This document shows positions 1-11,919 of a stretch of DNA of 64,000 nt, piece after piece; position 1 is the first letter of the stretch, and every line of letters starts with the position of its first letter. The position numbers were made by a program, and so were the translations under genes. A model generated the notes under the pieces. That model was given only the letters and a program-made list of their open reading frames with translations, was not told the origin of the DNA and searched no databases. Source of the stretch: Turritopsis dohrnii (Eukaryota > Cnidaria > Hydrozoa > Anthoathecata > Oceaniidae); contig BQMF02000178.1 in the NCBI GenBank assembly GCA_027922465.2, forward strand, positions 124,001 to 188,000, written 5' to 3'.

Positions 1-267
1 ATTTATTCATGAAAATTTTCACTGGTAGCACACCTTTGGCCAGCTGTTTGAACATATAACTTCAAAATTTCAATAACAAAACTCATTTTATTTAGTGTGT
101 TACAATTCCCACCTGCTGTGTGCAGTCTACACTGAGCAGCAGTCAATGTTGTATTGTATTGTATTGTATTCAATCATTCAAAACCATTCAAGTTTCAAGA
201 ATGTTATTGTTAGTGTTCCATTGTCATACTGCAGCTGATTTTGCAGAAATCTTTCTGCCCGTAAGGG
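1..267. other. Left flank, no gene seen
   Basis: No convincing coding potential. It contains a short TTGTA/TTGTATT microsatellite at about 150-170. The sequence does not match the upstream part of the 3' LTR, so the adjoining LTR is cut off at about 268 and the rest of that LTR is missing from this side. Confidence 0.5.
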
Positions 268-386
268 CATCTTGTCTATGTTAAAATGGAATGGAACTTG
301 TAAGAATTTTAAGTTATTTTGTATTTTATAGTGGAATAGAACTCGTCGTAAACCTTCACACCCCTTTTAGTCTGGTCGCAATAACA
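268..386 (+). repeat. Truncated 5' LTR of BEL/Pao element
   Basis: The last ~119 bp match the end of the 3' LTR (6389-6507) closely, sharing the stretch from TATGTTAAAAT through GTCTGGTCGC and ending in TAACA. Only this 3' third of the LTR is present; the promoter-proximal part is replaced by unrelated sequence. Several single-base differences between the two LTR copies indicate that the insertion is not recent. Confidence 0.85.
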
Positions 387-399
387 GTAAACACGTACC

Positions 400-2198
400 A
401 TGCAAAGAATGGAAGGGTTAAGACAAAACGTACCCATGAAACCGGAAGCGAGAGAGTACCATCTTGAATTTGTCAAAGCAAATCGAAAATCCGTTTACGA
501 ATCGATGTTAAAACGGACAGAATCCATGAAGCTCCTTAAGGAATCTGCAACAAACCACAATGCTGTCCGTGCAGAGGTAAATCAACCGGATAGTTAACTC
601 GAAGAATTTAATAATTGCTGCCAAAGAATCAAATCTCTTAGCCTGGAAGACCACGCCCAAGATGAAGAAATGTTCATTTTCCAAGTCGACGAACAGGTGT
701 TTGGCACGAAAACGAAAGTGTTAGTGTGGTTGAGAGACTTGGGCCAACGTTTAAAAAATGCCAAACATGTATCCTAAAGTCGATCACGTTCGTCGAAGTC
801 ATTTAAATCGTTAAAACGAAGCTCTAGAACTCCATCTTCATCTTCATCAGGCAAATCGACAAAAGAAAAGTTCGTGAAAGAAGCAGCCAAGATGGCAGCA
901 CTCAAAGCGGAGGCAAACTTCAAAATCGAAGCAGCAACATTGGACTCCCAACGAAAAGTCCCAAGTCACAAGCAAAAATGGAAATCTACAAAAAGTTTTT
1001 CTCAACCGAAAAAACTGCTGCAACTCAACAACCCGTCATGCTGACGTCATCTTCCAACATAGCGACGTCATCACCCGTCAATGTGACGTCAATTCTTACA
1101 ACAGTCGCAACGACTGAACAGTTAAACATTAAATCAGGCCTACACACTCACACAGACACAGCGCCAACATTACCGTCGAGATTGAATTCAAGCGTACCAG
1201 TTTTCGTTCAACCAACCAAGACATGCAAACAGCCAGCCGCTACCAGTATAGACGAGCCATCTGTTAAACCGTCTACTATCTCAAGCACCATTTCCAGCTT
1301 GTTGAAAATGCAAAGTGCCCCTGAAGTTAAAATAGACACTTTCGACAGAGACCCCCTTGAGTACCAGTATTTCATCACGACTTTCGAAGAAGTGGTAGAA
1401 ACCAAGATTGATGAGAGTAGAGGACGCTTAACTCTTTTGATTCAGTGTACAAGTGGTGAAGCTAAGGATCTGATCAAGGGTTGCTCTCACCTGGAAGCTG
1501 ACGCTGGTTATTTGAAGGCAAAGGAGTTGCTGAAGAGGCGTTTCGGAGATCCATATCGGGTGCTGTCAGCCTACCAGAAGGAAGTGGCTAATTGGAAAGC
1601 AATCAAGAATGCCGACTCGTCTTCATTACGTCAACTGTATGCGTTTTTGGTTAAAAGTAGTCACGTGGTTACCAATTATTTCGACAGTCCGGACCAGATA
1701 TGTATCGTTACTTCCAAATTACCAGCTTACCTTCGAGACCGATGGAACCGAACAGTCTATCAAATAAGGAGTTACCAGCAACGTGAACCAGTTTTTCAAG
1801 ACTTGATTGATTTCATCGACAAAGAGACAATTCTTGCAACCGACCCATTGTTTTGGAGGGAAGCAATTTATAACAATGTCAACCTTGGACATGCCATCAA
1901 CAATGAAGAGAGAAAGCAAAAAACTGTAAGAACATTTACTTCTAATATTCAAACCTGTCTATACTGTGATAAGAGCCATGACATAGACAAATGTTTTGCT
2001 TTTAAAAATCTCCATCTTAAAGAAAGGGGAAAGTGGCTATTGAAAAATTGATGTTGTTTTGGCTGTTATAGAAAAGGACATTTAGTTCGTGACTGTAGAA
2101 GGCCAAAAAAGTGTAATATTTGCAAAGCGGATCACCCAACTCTACTTCATGGCTACAAAAGGCAAACTTTTAGTGACATTCAAACTTCTGACAGTGCT
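400..2198 (+). pseudogene. gag: BEL/Pao Gag region, broken
   Basis: Gag packages element RNA in cytoplasmic particles. The region begins with an ATG at 400, 14 bases after the LTR. That frame stops at 595-597. A Ser-rich then charged, coiled-coil-like stretch follows in another frame (about 780-960). The main part (from 978) carries the DUF1759-type retrotransposon Gag region at about 1310-1800, with the FDRDPLEYQYF motif. A first Cys cluster lies at about 1951-1998 and a CCHC zinc knuckle (CFGCYRKGHLVRDC) at about 2055-2096. A TGA at 2049-2051 separates these two zinc motifs in an otherwise continuous frame. Frame changes and stops make this a pseudogene. Confidence 0.85.
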
Positions 2199-5100
2199 TT
2201 GAAAAGTGAAAAATCGAAAGAAATTGAAAACAAAGAAACTATTTCTGTTGAGAACTTCGCTGTGAATGAAATTAAAAACGACCAAGTGAGCATGTGTGTA
2301 GTGCCGGTATACGTGAAATATGATGATAACTGTATTTTAACTTATGCAATGTTAGATAATTGCAGTACAGGGACCTTTGTTGATGAAGAACTGCTTTCGC
2401 TTCTTGGCTCAAATTTTGCAAACACCAACATTCGTGTCAAAACTCTGAACGGAGAAGAAAAAAGTAAGTCCAAAGTCGTCAGTGGACTTACAGTACGTGG
2501 TGTGTCGCTGGATCAATGGATCGATCTACCAAAAACCTACAGCTGTGCAGATTTGGCAATGGACAACCAAGATCTTTTATTCACCAGAGAATTGATCCAA
2601 AAATGGCCATACCTATCAGAGCTTAAAGATCAAGTTGAATGGGCAGTTAACCACCAGGATCTGAAGATTGGCATTGGGGCAGACTGTTCGAAAGCGATAC
2701 AACCATTGAAGATCATCCAAAGTCAAGGAGCAGGTCCATATGCAATGAAAACGAACATGGGGTGGTCAGTTGTAGGTCCTCTGGCAGACAACGCTTCACC
2801 AGTCCCTTACAAGTCAGTATTTCGTGTGAAGTTACAATCTGCCAACTTACCAGCCAGCCATGCATTTGTGGGACCAAATAAAGTGGTTGATGAATCAATC
2901 GAAACAATGATCAAAGCTGTCTATGATGATGAACAAACAAAATGTGACCCAGCACTTGGAGAAGAGTTCTCTCAAGACGACATCAAGTTCATGAACATCA
3001 TGGACAAAAACTGCAAAAGGGTAAGTGGAAAATACGTTATTCCTTTACCTTTTCGAAATGAAGTGGTCAGTCTTCCAAACAACAAAGAATTGGCGTTGAA
3101 GAGGCTTTTTTGTCTGAAACGAAAGTTTGCTCGAAATCCCACATTCAAACAAGATTATATAAACTTTATTGATAATATGCTTAGTAAAGGTTACGCAAGG
3201 AAAGTCGAGACGTCGTACCATGAAGATCAACAATGATTCATCCCTCACCATGGTGTCTATCATCCAAGAAAGAACAAAATACGTGTCGTATTCGATTGTA
3301 GTTCAGAGTATCAAGGAAAATCTCTGAATGGCGGGCTTCTACAGGGACCTGACTTAACAAATCAGCTAGTCGGTGTGTTGACGAGGTTCCGACAACACGA
3401 TATTGCCGTGATGGCCGACATTGAAAGCATTTTCTATCAAGTCCAAATCCCAGAAGAACAACGGTGCTTTGTTCAGTTTTTTTGGTGGGAGGATGGAGAT
3501 GTTGAAAAGAAGATTGTGCATTACGAGATGTGCGTCCACATCTTCGGAGGAACGTCATCACCAAGTTGTGCAAACTACGCTTTAAGAAAAGCTGCATCCG
3601 ATGGCGAGACTAAATATGGTGCAGAAGCTGCAACGACTCTGCGTAAAGCCTTCTACGTAGACGATATGCTAAAGTCTGAAGAAATCGCCAAGAAGATGAT
3701 TCAACTCATCATGGATTCAAAATTGATGTGTCGAGATGGTGGCTTCAACCTGACCAAGTTCGTTAGCAACTCAAGGGAAGCCATCGAGTCGATACCAGAA
3801 TCAGAGCGAAGCAAGGAACTTCAAGGTTGTCTTGAGGCTCTGCCAAACGACCAAGCTCTTGGTGTTCAATGGAATATCGCCAAAGATACCCTAGGTTTAC
3901 GAACGAAAACCTTCGACCTACCAACAACCAAACGAAGTCTACTTTCAACCGTTCATCAAGTTTACTACCCACTGGGTATGGTTTCACCATTTCTTCTAGA
4001 ATGCAAACGAATCCTTCAGTATCTGTGCTGCCATCATGTTGGATGGGACAAGAGGCTTCCAGACGAACTTCTGCAAACGTGCCAACAAGCCATCTCTAAT
4101 CTGTCGATGATACAAGATATCACCATCCCACGCTGTTTCCATCCAGTTGGGTTCAAAGTCTCAAGTGCAAGCCGACATCATTTCGCAGATGCATCAGATA
4201 TAGGTCACGGCTACTGTACCTACATTAGACTTGAAGATTTTAAAGGTCAAATACATTATGCCTTTATCAGTGGAAGGTCACGAGTCAACCCACTCAAGCC
4301 AAAAAGGTCAATACCACAATTGGAACTGAAGGCAGCAGCACTGGCAGCAAGGGTTGGAAGTCAATTAAGGAAAGAGATTGACATTCCAATGCAGTATGAA
4401 GTGTATTGGACCAACAGTCAGGTAGTACTGGGCTACCTTAACAACAATTCGAAGAAGTTCAAGGTATTTGTCTCCAACAGAGCGGCTTACATCAAAGAAC
4501 GCACAACATCTGAGCAATGGCTATATGTCAAGACTGACGAGAATCCTGCTGACGTAGCAACAGGAGGTTTGCAAGGGAAGCAAACTGAACGCATCAAACT
4601 TTGGTTACATGGACCAGAGTTCTTGTGGCATCTATTCAGCAACGAATTCTCATCATTCGACGTCAAAGATGATGATCCTGAAATCGTCAAAGAAGATAGA
4701 TTAATCTGTGCAACCACGGCTGCGCAAAAACCTTACTTTTTATCAGTTATAGGTACAATCTCAAGTTGGCTGAAGATCCTCAGAGTAACTGCGTTCATGT
4801 TACGTTTCATTGCCAGTGCGAAGAAATCGAGAAAGCATTCAATGAAGACACAAAGTCAACCAGCCAAAGCAACTCAATCCACTCACGGTGTACGAGCTCG
4901 AAAATGCGAAAACAAAAGTAATCACTGCATTACAACGGTTCGAATTCTCAACAACCATCTCAAAACTTCGACAAGGAAAACTCGATGTGAACGACAATCT
5001 CGCCAAATTAGATCCGTTTAACCACGCCAACGGTTTGTTACGAGTTGGTGGTCGATTGAAAAAATCTGCGTTAGAATTCGACATGAAGCATCCAATCATT

Positions 5101-5973
5101 TTGCTGAAAAATTGCGAAATTACGAAAGCCATTATTAGATTCCATCACGAAGCAACCTTCCGTTGTGGACGAGGTATGACAATCAACGTTATTCGTAGTA
5201 ACGGGTGGTGGATCGTCAGCATCAACTCACAAGTGTGACACGAAATACATCATTGTTCAATCTGCAAGCATTTACGAGCAGACAAGCAGCTACATGAAGA
5301 GTTCATGAAGATGGATTATGCGAAAATCTCCGATTTCCTCAGCAAACACAATGGTGACTGGGTCGTGTGGAAACGAAACCCACCACAAGCAAGCAACTAT
5401 GGCGGTGTTTGGGAACGACGCATTCGTACAGCTGGCAACATCCTGTCTGGTATGCTGAAAGTTCATGGTGAAAACTTAAATGAAGAATCATTTCAAACGA
5501 TATTGGTCGAGATCGAAAACGTCATCAATTCGTGCCCACTCACTGTCGACAATCTCAGTGACCCCAACAGCCTAAAGCCGATATCTCCGATCACTGTTTT
5601 AACACAAAAGTTGAAAGTCGTTTACCCCCTTCCTGGAACATTTGACAGTCCAGACGTGTACAGCAAGAAGCATTGGCGAAGAGTGCAGCATCTGGTCAAC
5701 GAATTCTGGGAACGGTGCCATAAGGAATACTTGAATTCACTGCAAGAACGATCAAAATGGCAAAAGGAGACGCAAAATGTTGAAGTGAATGATGTTGTTC
5801 TCGTGAAAGATCTCCACAAGCCTCGAAACAAATGGAGCTTGGCGAGAGTAACGAAGCTCTTTCCTGACGATGGAAATGTTGTGAGAACTGTTGAAATTGA
5901 GCTGGCAAACAAAAGTCGTTTTGTCAGGCCTATGAACAAGTTGATTATGTTACAGAAGTATGAACAATTTTGA
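2199..5973 (+). pseudogene. pol: BEL/Pao Pol polyprotein, broken, integrase core deleted
   Basis: Domains in order: aspartic protease (DNCSTGTF at about 2353-2376); reverse transcriptase with FYVDDML at about 3650-3670; RNase H from about 4180 (HFADAS); integrase HHCC zinc finger at about 5085-5260; integrase C-terminal part from 5305 with the conserved GGVWER stretch. In-frame TGA codons occur at 3234-3236 and 5236-5238. The frame changes near 4800-4890. The RNase H motif reads TNSQ where the family usually has TDSQ, losing a catalytic Asp. After the zinc finger the sequence jumps directly to the end of the integrase, so about 150-180 residues including the first two catalytic acids of DDE are missing (junction near 5265-5300). 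Confidence 0.9.
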
Positions 5974-6020
5974 GGACAATACTTTGGTTTCAAAATGATT
6001 TTACATACTTGAAAAATAAT

Positions 6021-6033
6021 TTCGAGAGGACCA
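6021..6033 (+). other. Polypurine-like tract before 3' LTR
   Basis: A short purine-rich stretch (CGAGAGGA) followed by CCA immediately precedes the TG that I take as the LTR start at 6034. It fits the plus-strand primer site of an LTR element. The call is by position only. Confidence 0.5.
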
Positions 6034-6507
6034 TGTAAATGCATGCGCATTAAAATTAGTTTAATTTGTATAATGTTTATTAGTTTATAATTATTTGTTT
6101 TGTGTGTGATTTGCTCTGCGTATTTTTCTTTTGTTTCTTACGTCTTTTGTTTGTCCCTCGGGACTCGTCGGGCTTCTCTTTTATTCCACATCTTTCAGTG
6201 CATTTTTCTTAGCATTCTATCGTATGAGAACAGTCAGTAGAGACATAGTGATATTTTTGTCTGAAGAGACATGTTTATATCTGAAGAGATACATTAAATA
6301 ATACTTTGATATTTTAATACATTTTGTTATAAAGTTAACCACACTGCGGTTGGACTTGGGTTATATGTGTTTAGTAAGTGTTATTTGTATTTTTGTTTAT
6401 GTTAAAATAGAATGGAACTTGTAAGTATTTTAAGTTATTTTGTATTTTGTAGCGGAATAGAACTCGTCGTAAACCTTCACGCCCTTTTTAGTCTGGTCGC
6501 AGTAACA
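6034..6507 (+). repeat. 3' LTR of BEL/Pao element
   Basis: About 474 bp beginning TGTAAATG and ending TAACA, giving the TG...CA ends expected of an LTR. The last ~119 bp are repeated at 268-386. The start is inferred from the TG after the purine tract, since the 5' LTR is too short to confirm it. Confidence 0.8.
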
Positions 6508-6666
6508 TTCCTGGTTACTGTAATTTCAAGAGAGAAGTTTGCACAAGCTAAAAACTATTTCTGTGATGTAAGTACTTAACTTCTCCATTGAATAACAAAA
6601 ACTTAAAAAGTGAAAAATATGCATTTAGCTTAAATAGAATACTGTCTAACAATTCTAAAAAGGTTT

Positions 6667-7464
6667 TTGCATCAAAAAACAAATCAAAACAATAATTCGA
6701 AATATATACCAACAAAAGTAAGGTATCAACTTGCCAAGTGTTTTTATTCCTCTGTATATCGTAAGAAAGCATTCACTGGACTCCTAACTAACTATTTCAG
6801 TTTCACGGCTTTTACATATAAACGTGGATTAATTAACTGCTTAATTGACCGGGCTTACAAAATTAACAACACTTGGCTAGGTTTTCATAACGATCTCAAT
6901 AAAGTTAAAGATATACTAAGACAAAATCTTTATCCTGTCAAATTAACTGATAAATTAATAGAACAGTATTTGAATAAAACATACAAAGCAGACGAACCTA
7001 AAGAAACATTAAACGAAGCTCGTTTCTTTAAATTACCTTACATAGGCAAAGATTCTAACATCGTTAAAAAATACTGTAAAACACAATCCGTAAAAATAAT
7101 TTTCACATCCTTTAAAATTGGTAGTCTGTTTTCAACTAAAGACAAAGTTCCTTTAAATCTTAAATCTAATGTTGTCTATAAATTTAACTGTACAAGCTGT
7201 AACGCTTGTTATATTGGTGAAACCACCAGACATTTTGGACAACGGATTAATGAACATTTAAAAACAGATAAGAACTCTCATATTTTTTAAACATATCAGG
7301 GAAAAGGAAGATTGTTTTGATAAAGTAAGTCCTAATTGTTTTAAAATCATCGATAATGCACAAACTAAATGGCAACTTAAACTTAAGGAGGGACTTCATA
7401 TTGGGTGGGAAAATCCTAATCTTAACACTCAAGTAAAGTACATAGGGAAAACATTGTCGGTGTA
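6667..7464 (+). pseudogene. Penelope-like element, RT C-terminus plus GIY-YIG endonuclease
   Basis: 5'-truncated PLE open reading frame. The first half resembles the end of PLE reverse transcriptase (SSVYRKKAFTGLLTNY, about 6745-6795). The second half is a GIY-YIG endonuclease: a Cys pair (NCTSCNACYIGETTR, about 7186-7230), then QRINEHL. The frame is lost in a run of T at 7283-7288; in the next frame the protein continues with KHIREKEDCF and ends at the TAA near 7462-7464. PLEs prime at nicks made by this nuclease. All RT catalytic motifs are upstream and absent. Confidence 0.85.
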
Positions 7465-7706
7465 ATTTTTTTTCTTTCTTTTTTCGTTTCTTTTTTCGTT
7501 TCTTTTATCTTTCTTTCATCTTTCCCTTATTCATACTTTACATTTACTCTTCACACGTTCTATTGTCTTTTTAACTCTGTCATCTTTTCACACTTCTAGT
7601 CTAACTCATTAATTTTAATTGGAGATTTTGATGTATAGCTTTTTTGTAACACCTTTTGTAATCATTATTTTATATATGTAGGAATTTTTTTGTAAATATT
7701 TTATAG

Positions 7707-7733
7707 CTGATGATGACATAAGAATGTCGAAAC
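7707..7733 (+). ncRNA. Hammerhead-ribozyme-like core downstream of PLE
   Basis: The sequence reads CTGATGA at 7707-7713, a potential stem II GACAT (7715-7719) closed by AAGA and ATGTC (7724-7728), then GAAAC (7729-7733). This is the core of a hammerhead ribozyme with a 5-bp stem II. PLE terminal repeats are known to carry minimal hammerheads, and this lies about 240 bp past the PLE stop codon. I did not identify a convincing stem III or cleavage site, so activity is unproven. Confidence 0.65.
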
Positions 7734-7740
7734 ATGTCCT

Positions 7741-7988
7741 TAAAAAAATGTGTTTTTATTTTAAAAATTATTATACACTTTGTGCTTCTACGTAATTTTG
7801 TTTTTATTCCATGTTGATGTTTATCAACATGAATGTTTTTCATGTTTAATAGACCTTTTCAGAAATTACGTCACGGCAGATCTTGCCTTGTTTCTAAGGT
7901 TTTTAATTACTTAAATAATAAAGAGTCATAAAAAAAGCTCGAGTAAGGTTTCCTCTCGGGTATCATTTCTTTTCAAAAACAACACAAA
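7741..7988. other. AT-rich spacer
   Basis: No gene seen. Probably contains the end of the PLE terminal repeat. A short inverted pair around CATGTTGATG...CATCAACATG-like sequence occurs at about 7810-7835. Confidence 0.4.
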
Positions 7989-9793
7989 TCTATATATTAA
8001 TACCCGATTCTCCGTCTGTCTGTTTGTTTAATTGTTTGTTTGTTCGTTTGTTTGTAAGTCACGCAAAATGGTAGATTAAGTTGTGAGCGAAATTATTTCT
8101 TTTTTTGTGTGCGACGTGAATTCGAAGCAAATACATTGCAACCCCAATCGAACGTGACTTTTTTTGGCTGATGAACTAATAGGAATAACGTTTTATTTTT
8201 ATCATTATTATTAGTTTTATATTCCACGTTGACTTAGCTTTGAAAACAGTACATCAACTAAATACAAAGAAACTAACTGATTAAACATTTTGGACAAAAA
8301 GCAGCAGTGGCAGAACGTGGCAGCATATGTTCGGTTTGCCACTGACTCTTGCCTGACTGTCTGAGACGGGTGAACATTTTTTTTGAGCAATCAAAATGTT
8401 TAAAAACCGATAGGTAAAAAAAGAGTATCATATCAAAACAAAATGTTTTTTTTTTTTGCTTTTCTTTTAATAATTTAATTTCTTCTTTTAATTGTTAAGC
8501 GTTCTAATCGAACGTTTTTTTATTCTATTTATTCATTTAGCACGTGCCTTTTTTCTCTCCTCCGTGTGAACTTTTTAAGAAGAGAAACTATTTTCCCCCT
8601 TACGTTTGATAGCACCCATGTTAGAGTGCGTAACGTTTTTAAAACAAAAGCTAATAAAAAGTTTTTTTCTCTCTACGTTTTGAGTGCATTGTTGTACTGA
8701 TCAACGATTGTTTTGAAAAATAAATACCTTATCGGGGAAAAAAAAGTCGGGATTTATTTTAGTCGGGGAAAATTTTGGTCGGGGAAAAATTTAGTCACCT
8801 CGAGAAATTTTAGTCACTTTTCCCCGACTAAAATTTCTAAATAAGTCACTTTTCCCTGACCAAAATTTGCAATACAAGTAGAAAATGGAACACAATTTTT
8901 GTCGACACCTTCAATTTGAACTAAAAATTATATTACAAAATAACTAATTAAGAGTTCAATCTAATACAATAACAGTTTTTGAGGTTTGATCGTCATTATT
9001 TTCATCACTGGCATCCATATTGCTTTCACAAACATCAATTATATCTTCACTGACATCCATTTTATTTTCACTGACATCAATTTTGTTTCCCTTAATCGTA
9101 ACAGAAAAGTCTGTATCGTCCTCATTGACTGATTCAACTTCATTCGATTCCCCTTCCTTTGCTTGACCGTCATAATTCCAGTCGAAAATCGATAGATAGA
9201 CTCTACTTGAGATTATCAAAAATCGGGGAAACGTTTCGGTCGGGGACTAAAAAATCGGGGAAATGTTTTGGGCAGGAGTAAAAAAACCGGGGAAAATTTT
9301 TGGACGGGGAAATGAAAAATCGGGTGAAATTTTTGGACGGGTGTTGAAAAGTCGGGGGAAAATTTGGTCGGGGAAAATTTTAGTCACTAGCCCAAAAAAT
9401 TAGTCACTTACCCCAGACTTTTTTTCCCCCGATAAGGTAACACATGAAATTTAGGGTTTTTTGGAACCATTGTTTAAACTGATATTTGATATTTGATTTC
9501 GAATCTGCCTCTAGGATAACTGACGTTTTTTCGGGTCCGCGATGCAGGCGATGGGGTGACAGAAAATTTGGGTCTAATTTTTTTGGGAGGGGTCTGTGAC
9601 GTCATCAAAATCTTTGAAGAATGATATCTCTGTAACGGTTGATCGTAGCGGAACGATCCCATACATTTTTTTAATCAGTTTTTCGAGCTCTACAACATGG
9701 TAACACTTTCGGTTGCCAATTTTTTAATTTCATTTTTCGTGAAGTCAACGCATGCTTAACATGGGCGGCGAGTGACGCCGCCTTGGCGGCTAG
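7989..9793 (+). mobile_element. Non-autonomous Helitron, copy 1
   Basis: The 5' end begins TCTATATATTAATA and the 3' end is a GC-rich hairpin (GCCGCC, TT, GGCGGC) ending in CTAG at 9790-9793. The flanks are A at 7988 and T at 9794, the A|T insertion site of Helitrons. There is no terminal inverted repeat. Most of it aligns with copies at 13615-14484 (opposite strand) and 44197-45054. It is longer because a MITE (8727-9437) is inserted, and 9440-9750 is more diverged. No Rep/helicase is encoded. Confidence 0.85.
8727..9437. mobile_element. TA-flanked MITE with repeated CGGGGAAA ends
   Basis: Ends CCTTATCGGGG and its inverse form a ~25-bp imperfect terminal inverted repeat, with TA on both sides (8725-8726 and 9438-9439) as in Tc1/mariner-type insertions. 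Both arms hold multiple copies of a GTCGGGGAAAATTTT-like unit in opposite orientation. The middle (8956-9219, minus) is an open frame of 87 residues, strongly acidic, with four copies of a ~21-bp repeat encoding MDVSEN-like heptads. It has no recognisable transposase. Confidence 0.75.
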
Positions 9794-9799
9794 TGCCAC

Positions 9800-10330
9800 T
9801 ATTATTTGGGTTGAAAGCGAAGCAAGATCTGCTCTGACGTATTTTCTGAAAAGGTCTATTGGCTTGACTTGAACAATTATTTCTCATAAGATAAGCCAAC
9901 ATTGCCTGAGGTTGTTGTTGCAGTTGGGCAAGCAAAATTTGCATTGTTTGCTCTCGTCTATAAGCTATTTGGAGTTCTCTTTCTTTAAAATCTCTCTCCA
10001 TTTACATTTTCTCCTGAAGGTATTGAATTGTGTCATCTGCAGTCTCCTTCTCCTCCTTCTCATCATAGTTTCTTTTTTTGGTATCAGAAAAGGTCTCCAT
10101 ACACTGATGTCTCATTTCACAAGCACTTTCTCTCTCAGCTGCTTCTTTTTCTTTGTCTTTCTGAGTATTCAACTCGCTCTCTTGAAACAATGCACTGATT
10201 TCTTCTAAAGCTTTTTCTAAGTCAGTTTCTTCTCAGGTGCTTTCCCAGTGACTTTCTCTTCTGATCTAATTCTTTGCTTATAACAATCTACTTGTATGAA
10301 TAATGAAGCATACGAGGAGCGTGGAAAACT
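9800..10330 (-). pseudogene. PIF/Harbinger Myb-like accessory gene, fragment
   Basis: On the minus strand the frames read as the C-terminal half of the Harbinger Myb/SANT-like protein: charged helices, ETFSDTKKRNYDE, TIQYLQEKM, then a Gln-rich end (QLQQQPQ). A TAA at 10002-10004 interrupts the frame before MERDFKEREL. Compared with 46726-47466 it lacks the N-terminal Myb domain, cut off by the MITE at 10336, and its 3' side abuts a Helitron end at 9793. In intact elements this protein binds the transposon ends and helps the DDE transposase enter the nucleus. Confidence 0.6.
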
Positions 10331-11122
10331 GGATACATGTTTTTTTTTTATAAGCATTGCACTTATAAGCATATCTAGGCTCAGATATGGGAAAAAATTA
10401 AGCACCCAGCCGGCAAAAAGTGGTTTTAAAGTGGTTTTTAATAGGTTTTTGAAGCAGTTTTTAAGAGGTTTTTTTTATGTCTCAAATGTCCGCTTTCGAA
10501 ACCTCTTTTGAGAAACTTCTTTAAAACCTCTTCCTAATTCCTCTTAAAAACCTCTTTCGATAACGTTTTAAAAACTTCTTTTTGAAAACGTTTTAAAAAC
10601 GTCTTTCTTTCAGATCTTAAAAACCTCTTTAATCGTTTTTTTTGCATTCTTTCTAAAACTCCTTTCAAAATACTTCTGGACAAAAACCTCTGTAATACGA
10701 TAGGCAAATACGGCCGATGGGGAATCCGACAATGTTTGCGATTTATTGAAGATTTGAAATGAAAACAGTTAAGTGTATCAGTTGGTAGTTTTAATTCTTA
10801 TCGACATGGATACAAGTATATGAACAGCAAACCATAAATATCATAAATAGATTAATAAATAAAATTAACGTATATCATACATCTTATATACATCTTATTA
10901 TATATACATTATATATATCTCATTCTTGTAAGAGGCTTAGCTTTTTACGTTTGGTCTTAATAAGACATTTTTTCTAACATGGAAAAATAAAATAAACATT
11001 ACATAACCTCTTCCCAGGTAAAAGATACAACTTTTAAGTGCAAAAATAAAAAATGAAAACTGATTATTACATGCTCAGGCTCTTGAAAGCAAGTATACTT
11101 TTGAAAGATTTGTACCCAACGA

Positions 11123-11262
11123 TCATTTATTGCTAATGTTAAAATCCATTTGTCTTACAATAAATTCCAAATCAAGGTAAATTTTGATGTTTTCCTTTGA
11201 TGGTTTTTTCTTTCCACATTCTTCAGATAAGAAGCAATAACGTCTTTGCATGATATCATTTC
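11123..11262 (-). other. Possible terminal coding exon, unknown protein
   Basis: Inside the nested transposon, the minus strand has a TTTTAG acceptor followed by a phase-1 open stretch of 46 codons ending in TGA (NDIMQRRYCFLSEECGKKK... ...FNISNK). It is polar and Lys-rich. No partner exon with a matching phase was found, and no family is recognised. Confidence 0.3.
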
Positions 11263-11784
11263 CTAAAACAAAGAAAAACCATTAAAGAAATTCTGAGCAA
11301 GTCTTTGCAAATTTGCAATACACTATCTCTCTTATTAGGAGGGAGATACGTTTGTCAATTCGTAGATTACTTTGAAATATTCCAAACAAAAAATAAGAAG
11401 TAAGAAAAAGTAATCAAAATCAGTTTGGATTTGTAAAATCAAAATGTCGTTTTCATCTTACTTTTGGATTATTATGATTTTAAAACCAGCAGTATTACTT
11501 TGACAGTATTACTTCAACATTAAATTCTGCGACTCAAAACACATTTTAGAAGAACTCATTAAGGTTAAAATCGGTTACTCGACATTTGCTAATCCATGAA
11601 AGCAAAACAAAAACATCCTCTCTTCTGTACACGTGTGTATGTGAAAAACATTTGAGAAAAACATCTGCTAAACATTTGAGAAATAGCTTAAAGATTCGAT
11701 GTAGAATTATCACGATTCGATTCAATAAAAACGTTCTTTGTTATTGTTTTGCACCATTGGTTTTGAATAATAAGGACTACTTAC

Positions 11785-11919
11785 TTTATTGTTCGCTTCG
11801 TCTCTACGTTGCGCTCTAGCAGACTGAAAATTCTTTGAACTTTTCTGCTCCAAGACAAGCGCAAAAATATAGGACGGGGGAAAATGAAGAAAAGATAACA
11901 ACAAAACAAAAACAAACAA
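11785..11919 (-). other. Possible first exon with signal-peptide-like start
   Basis: An ATG at 11919 opens 45 codons ending at a consensus GTAAGT donor (donor G at 11784). The first ~22 residues (MFVFVLLLSFLHFPPSYIFA) are hydrophobic like a signal peptide; the rest is Arg/Lys/Gln-rich. It is phase 0, so it does not join directly to the phase-1 exon at 11123-11262. It could be chance. Confidence 0.25.

Larger units (their letters stand above)
268..6507 (+). mobile_element. BEL/Pao LTR retrotransposon, defective
   Basis: The order is LTR remnant, gag, protease, reverse transcriptase, RNase H, integrase zinc finger, integrase C-terminal part, polypurine-like tract and 3' LTR. That gene order and the DNCSTGTF protease and YVDD polymerase motifs identify the BEL/Pao group. 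The element has a 5'-truncated left LTR, several in-frame stops, at least three frame changes and a deletion of the integrase catalytic core, so it cannot be autonomous. No target-site duplication can be checked because the left LTR boundary is lost. Confidence 0.92.

Noticed and set aside
8727..9437. CGGGGAAA-spaced repeats as a CRISPR-like array
   Set aside because: Unit spacing is irregular, the units sit in two inverted blocks at element ends, and the DNA is clearly eukaryotic; terminal inverted repeats and TA flanks explain it.
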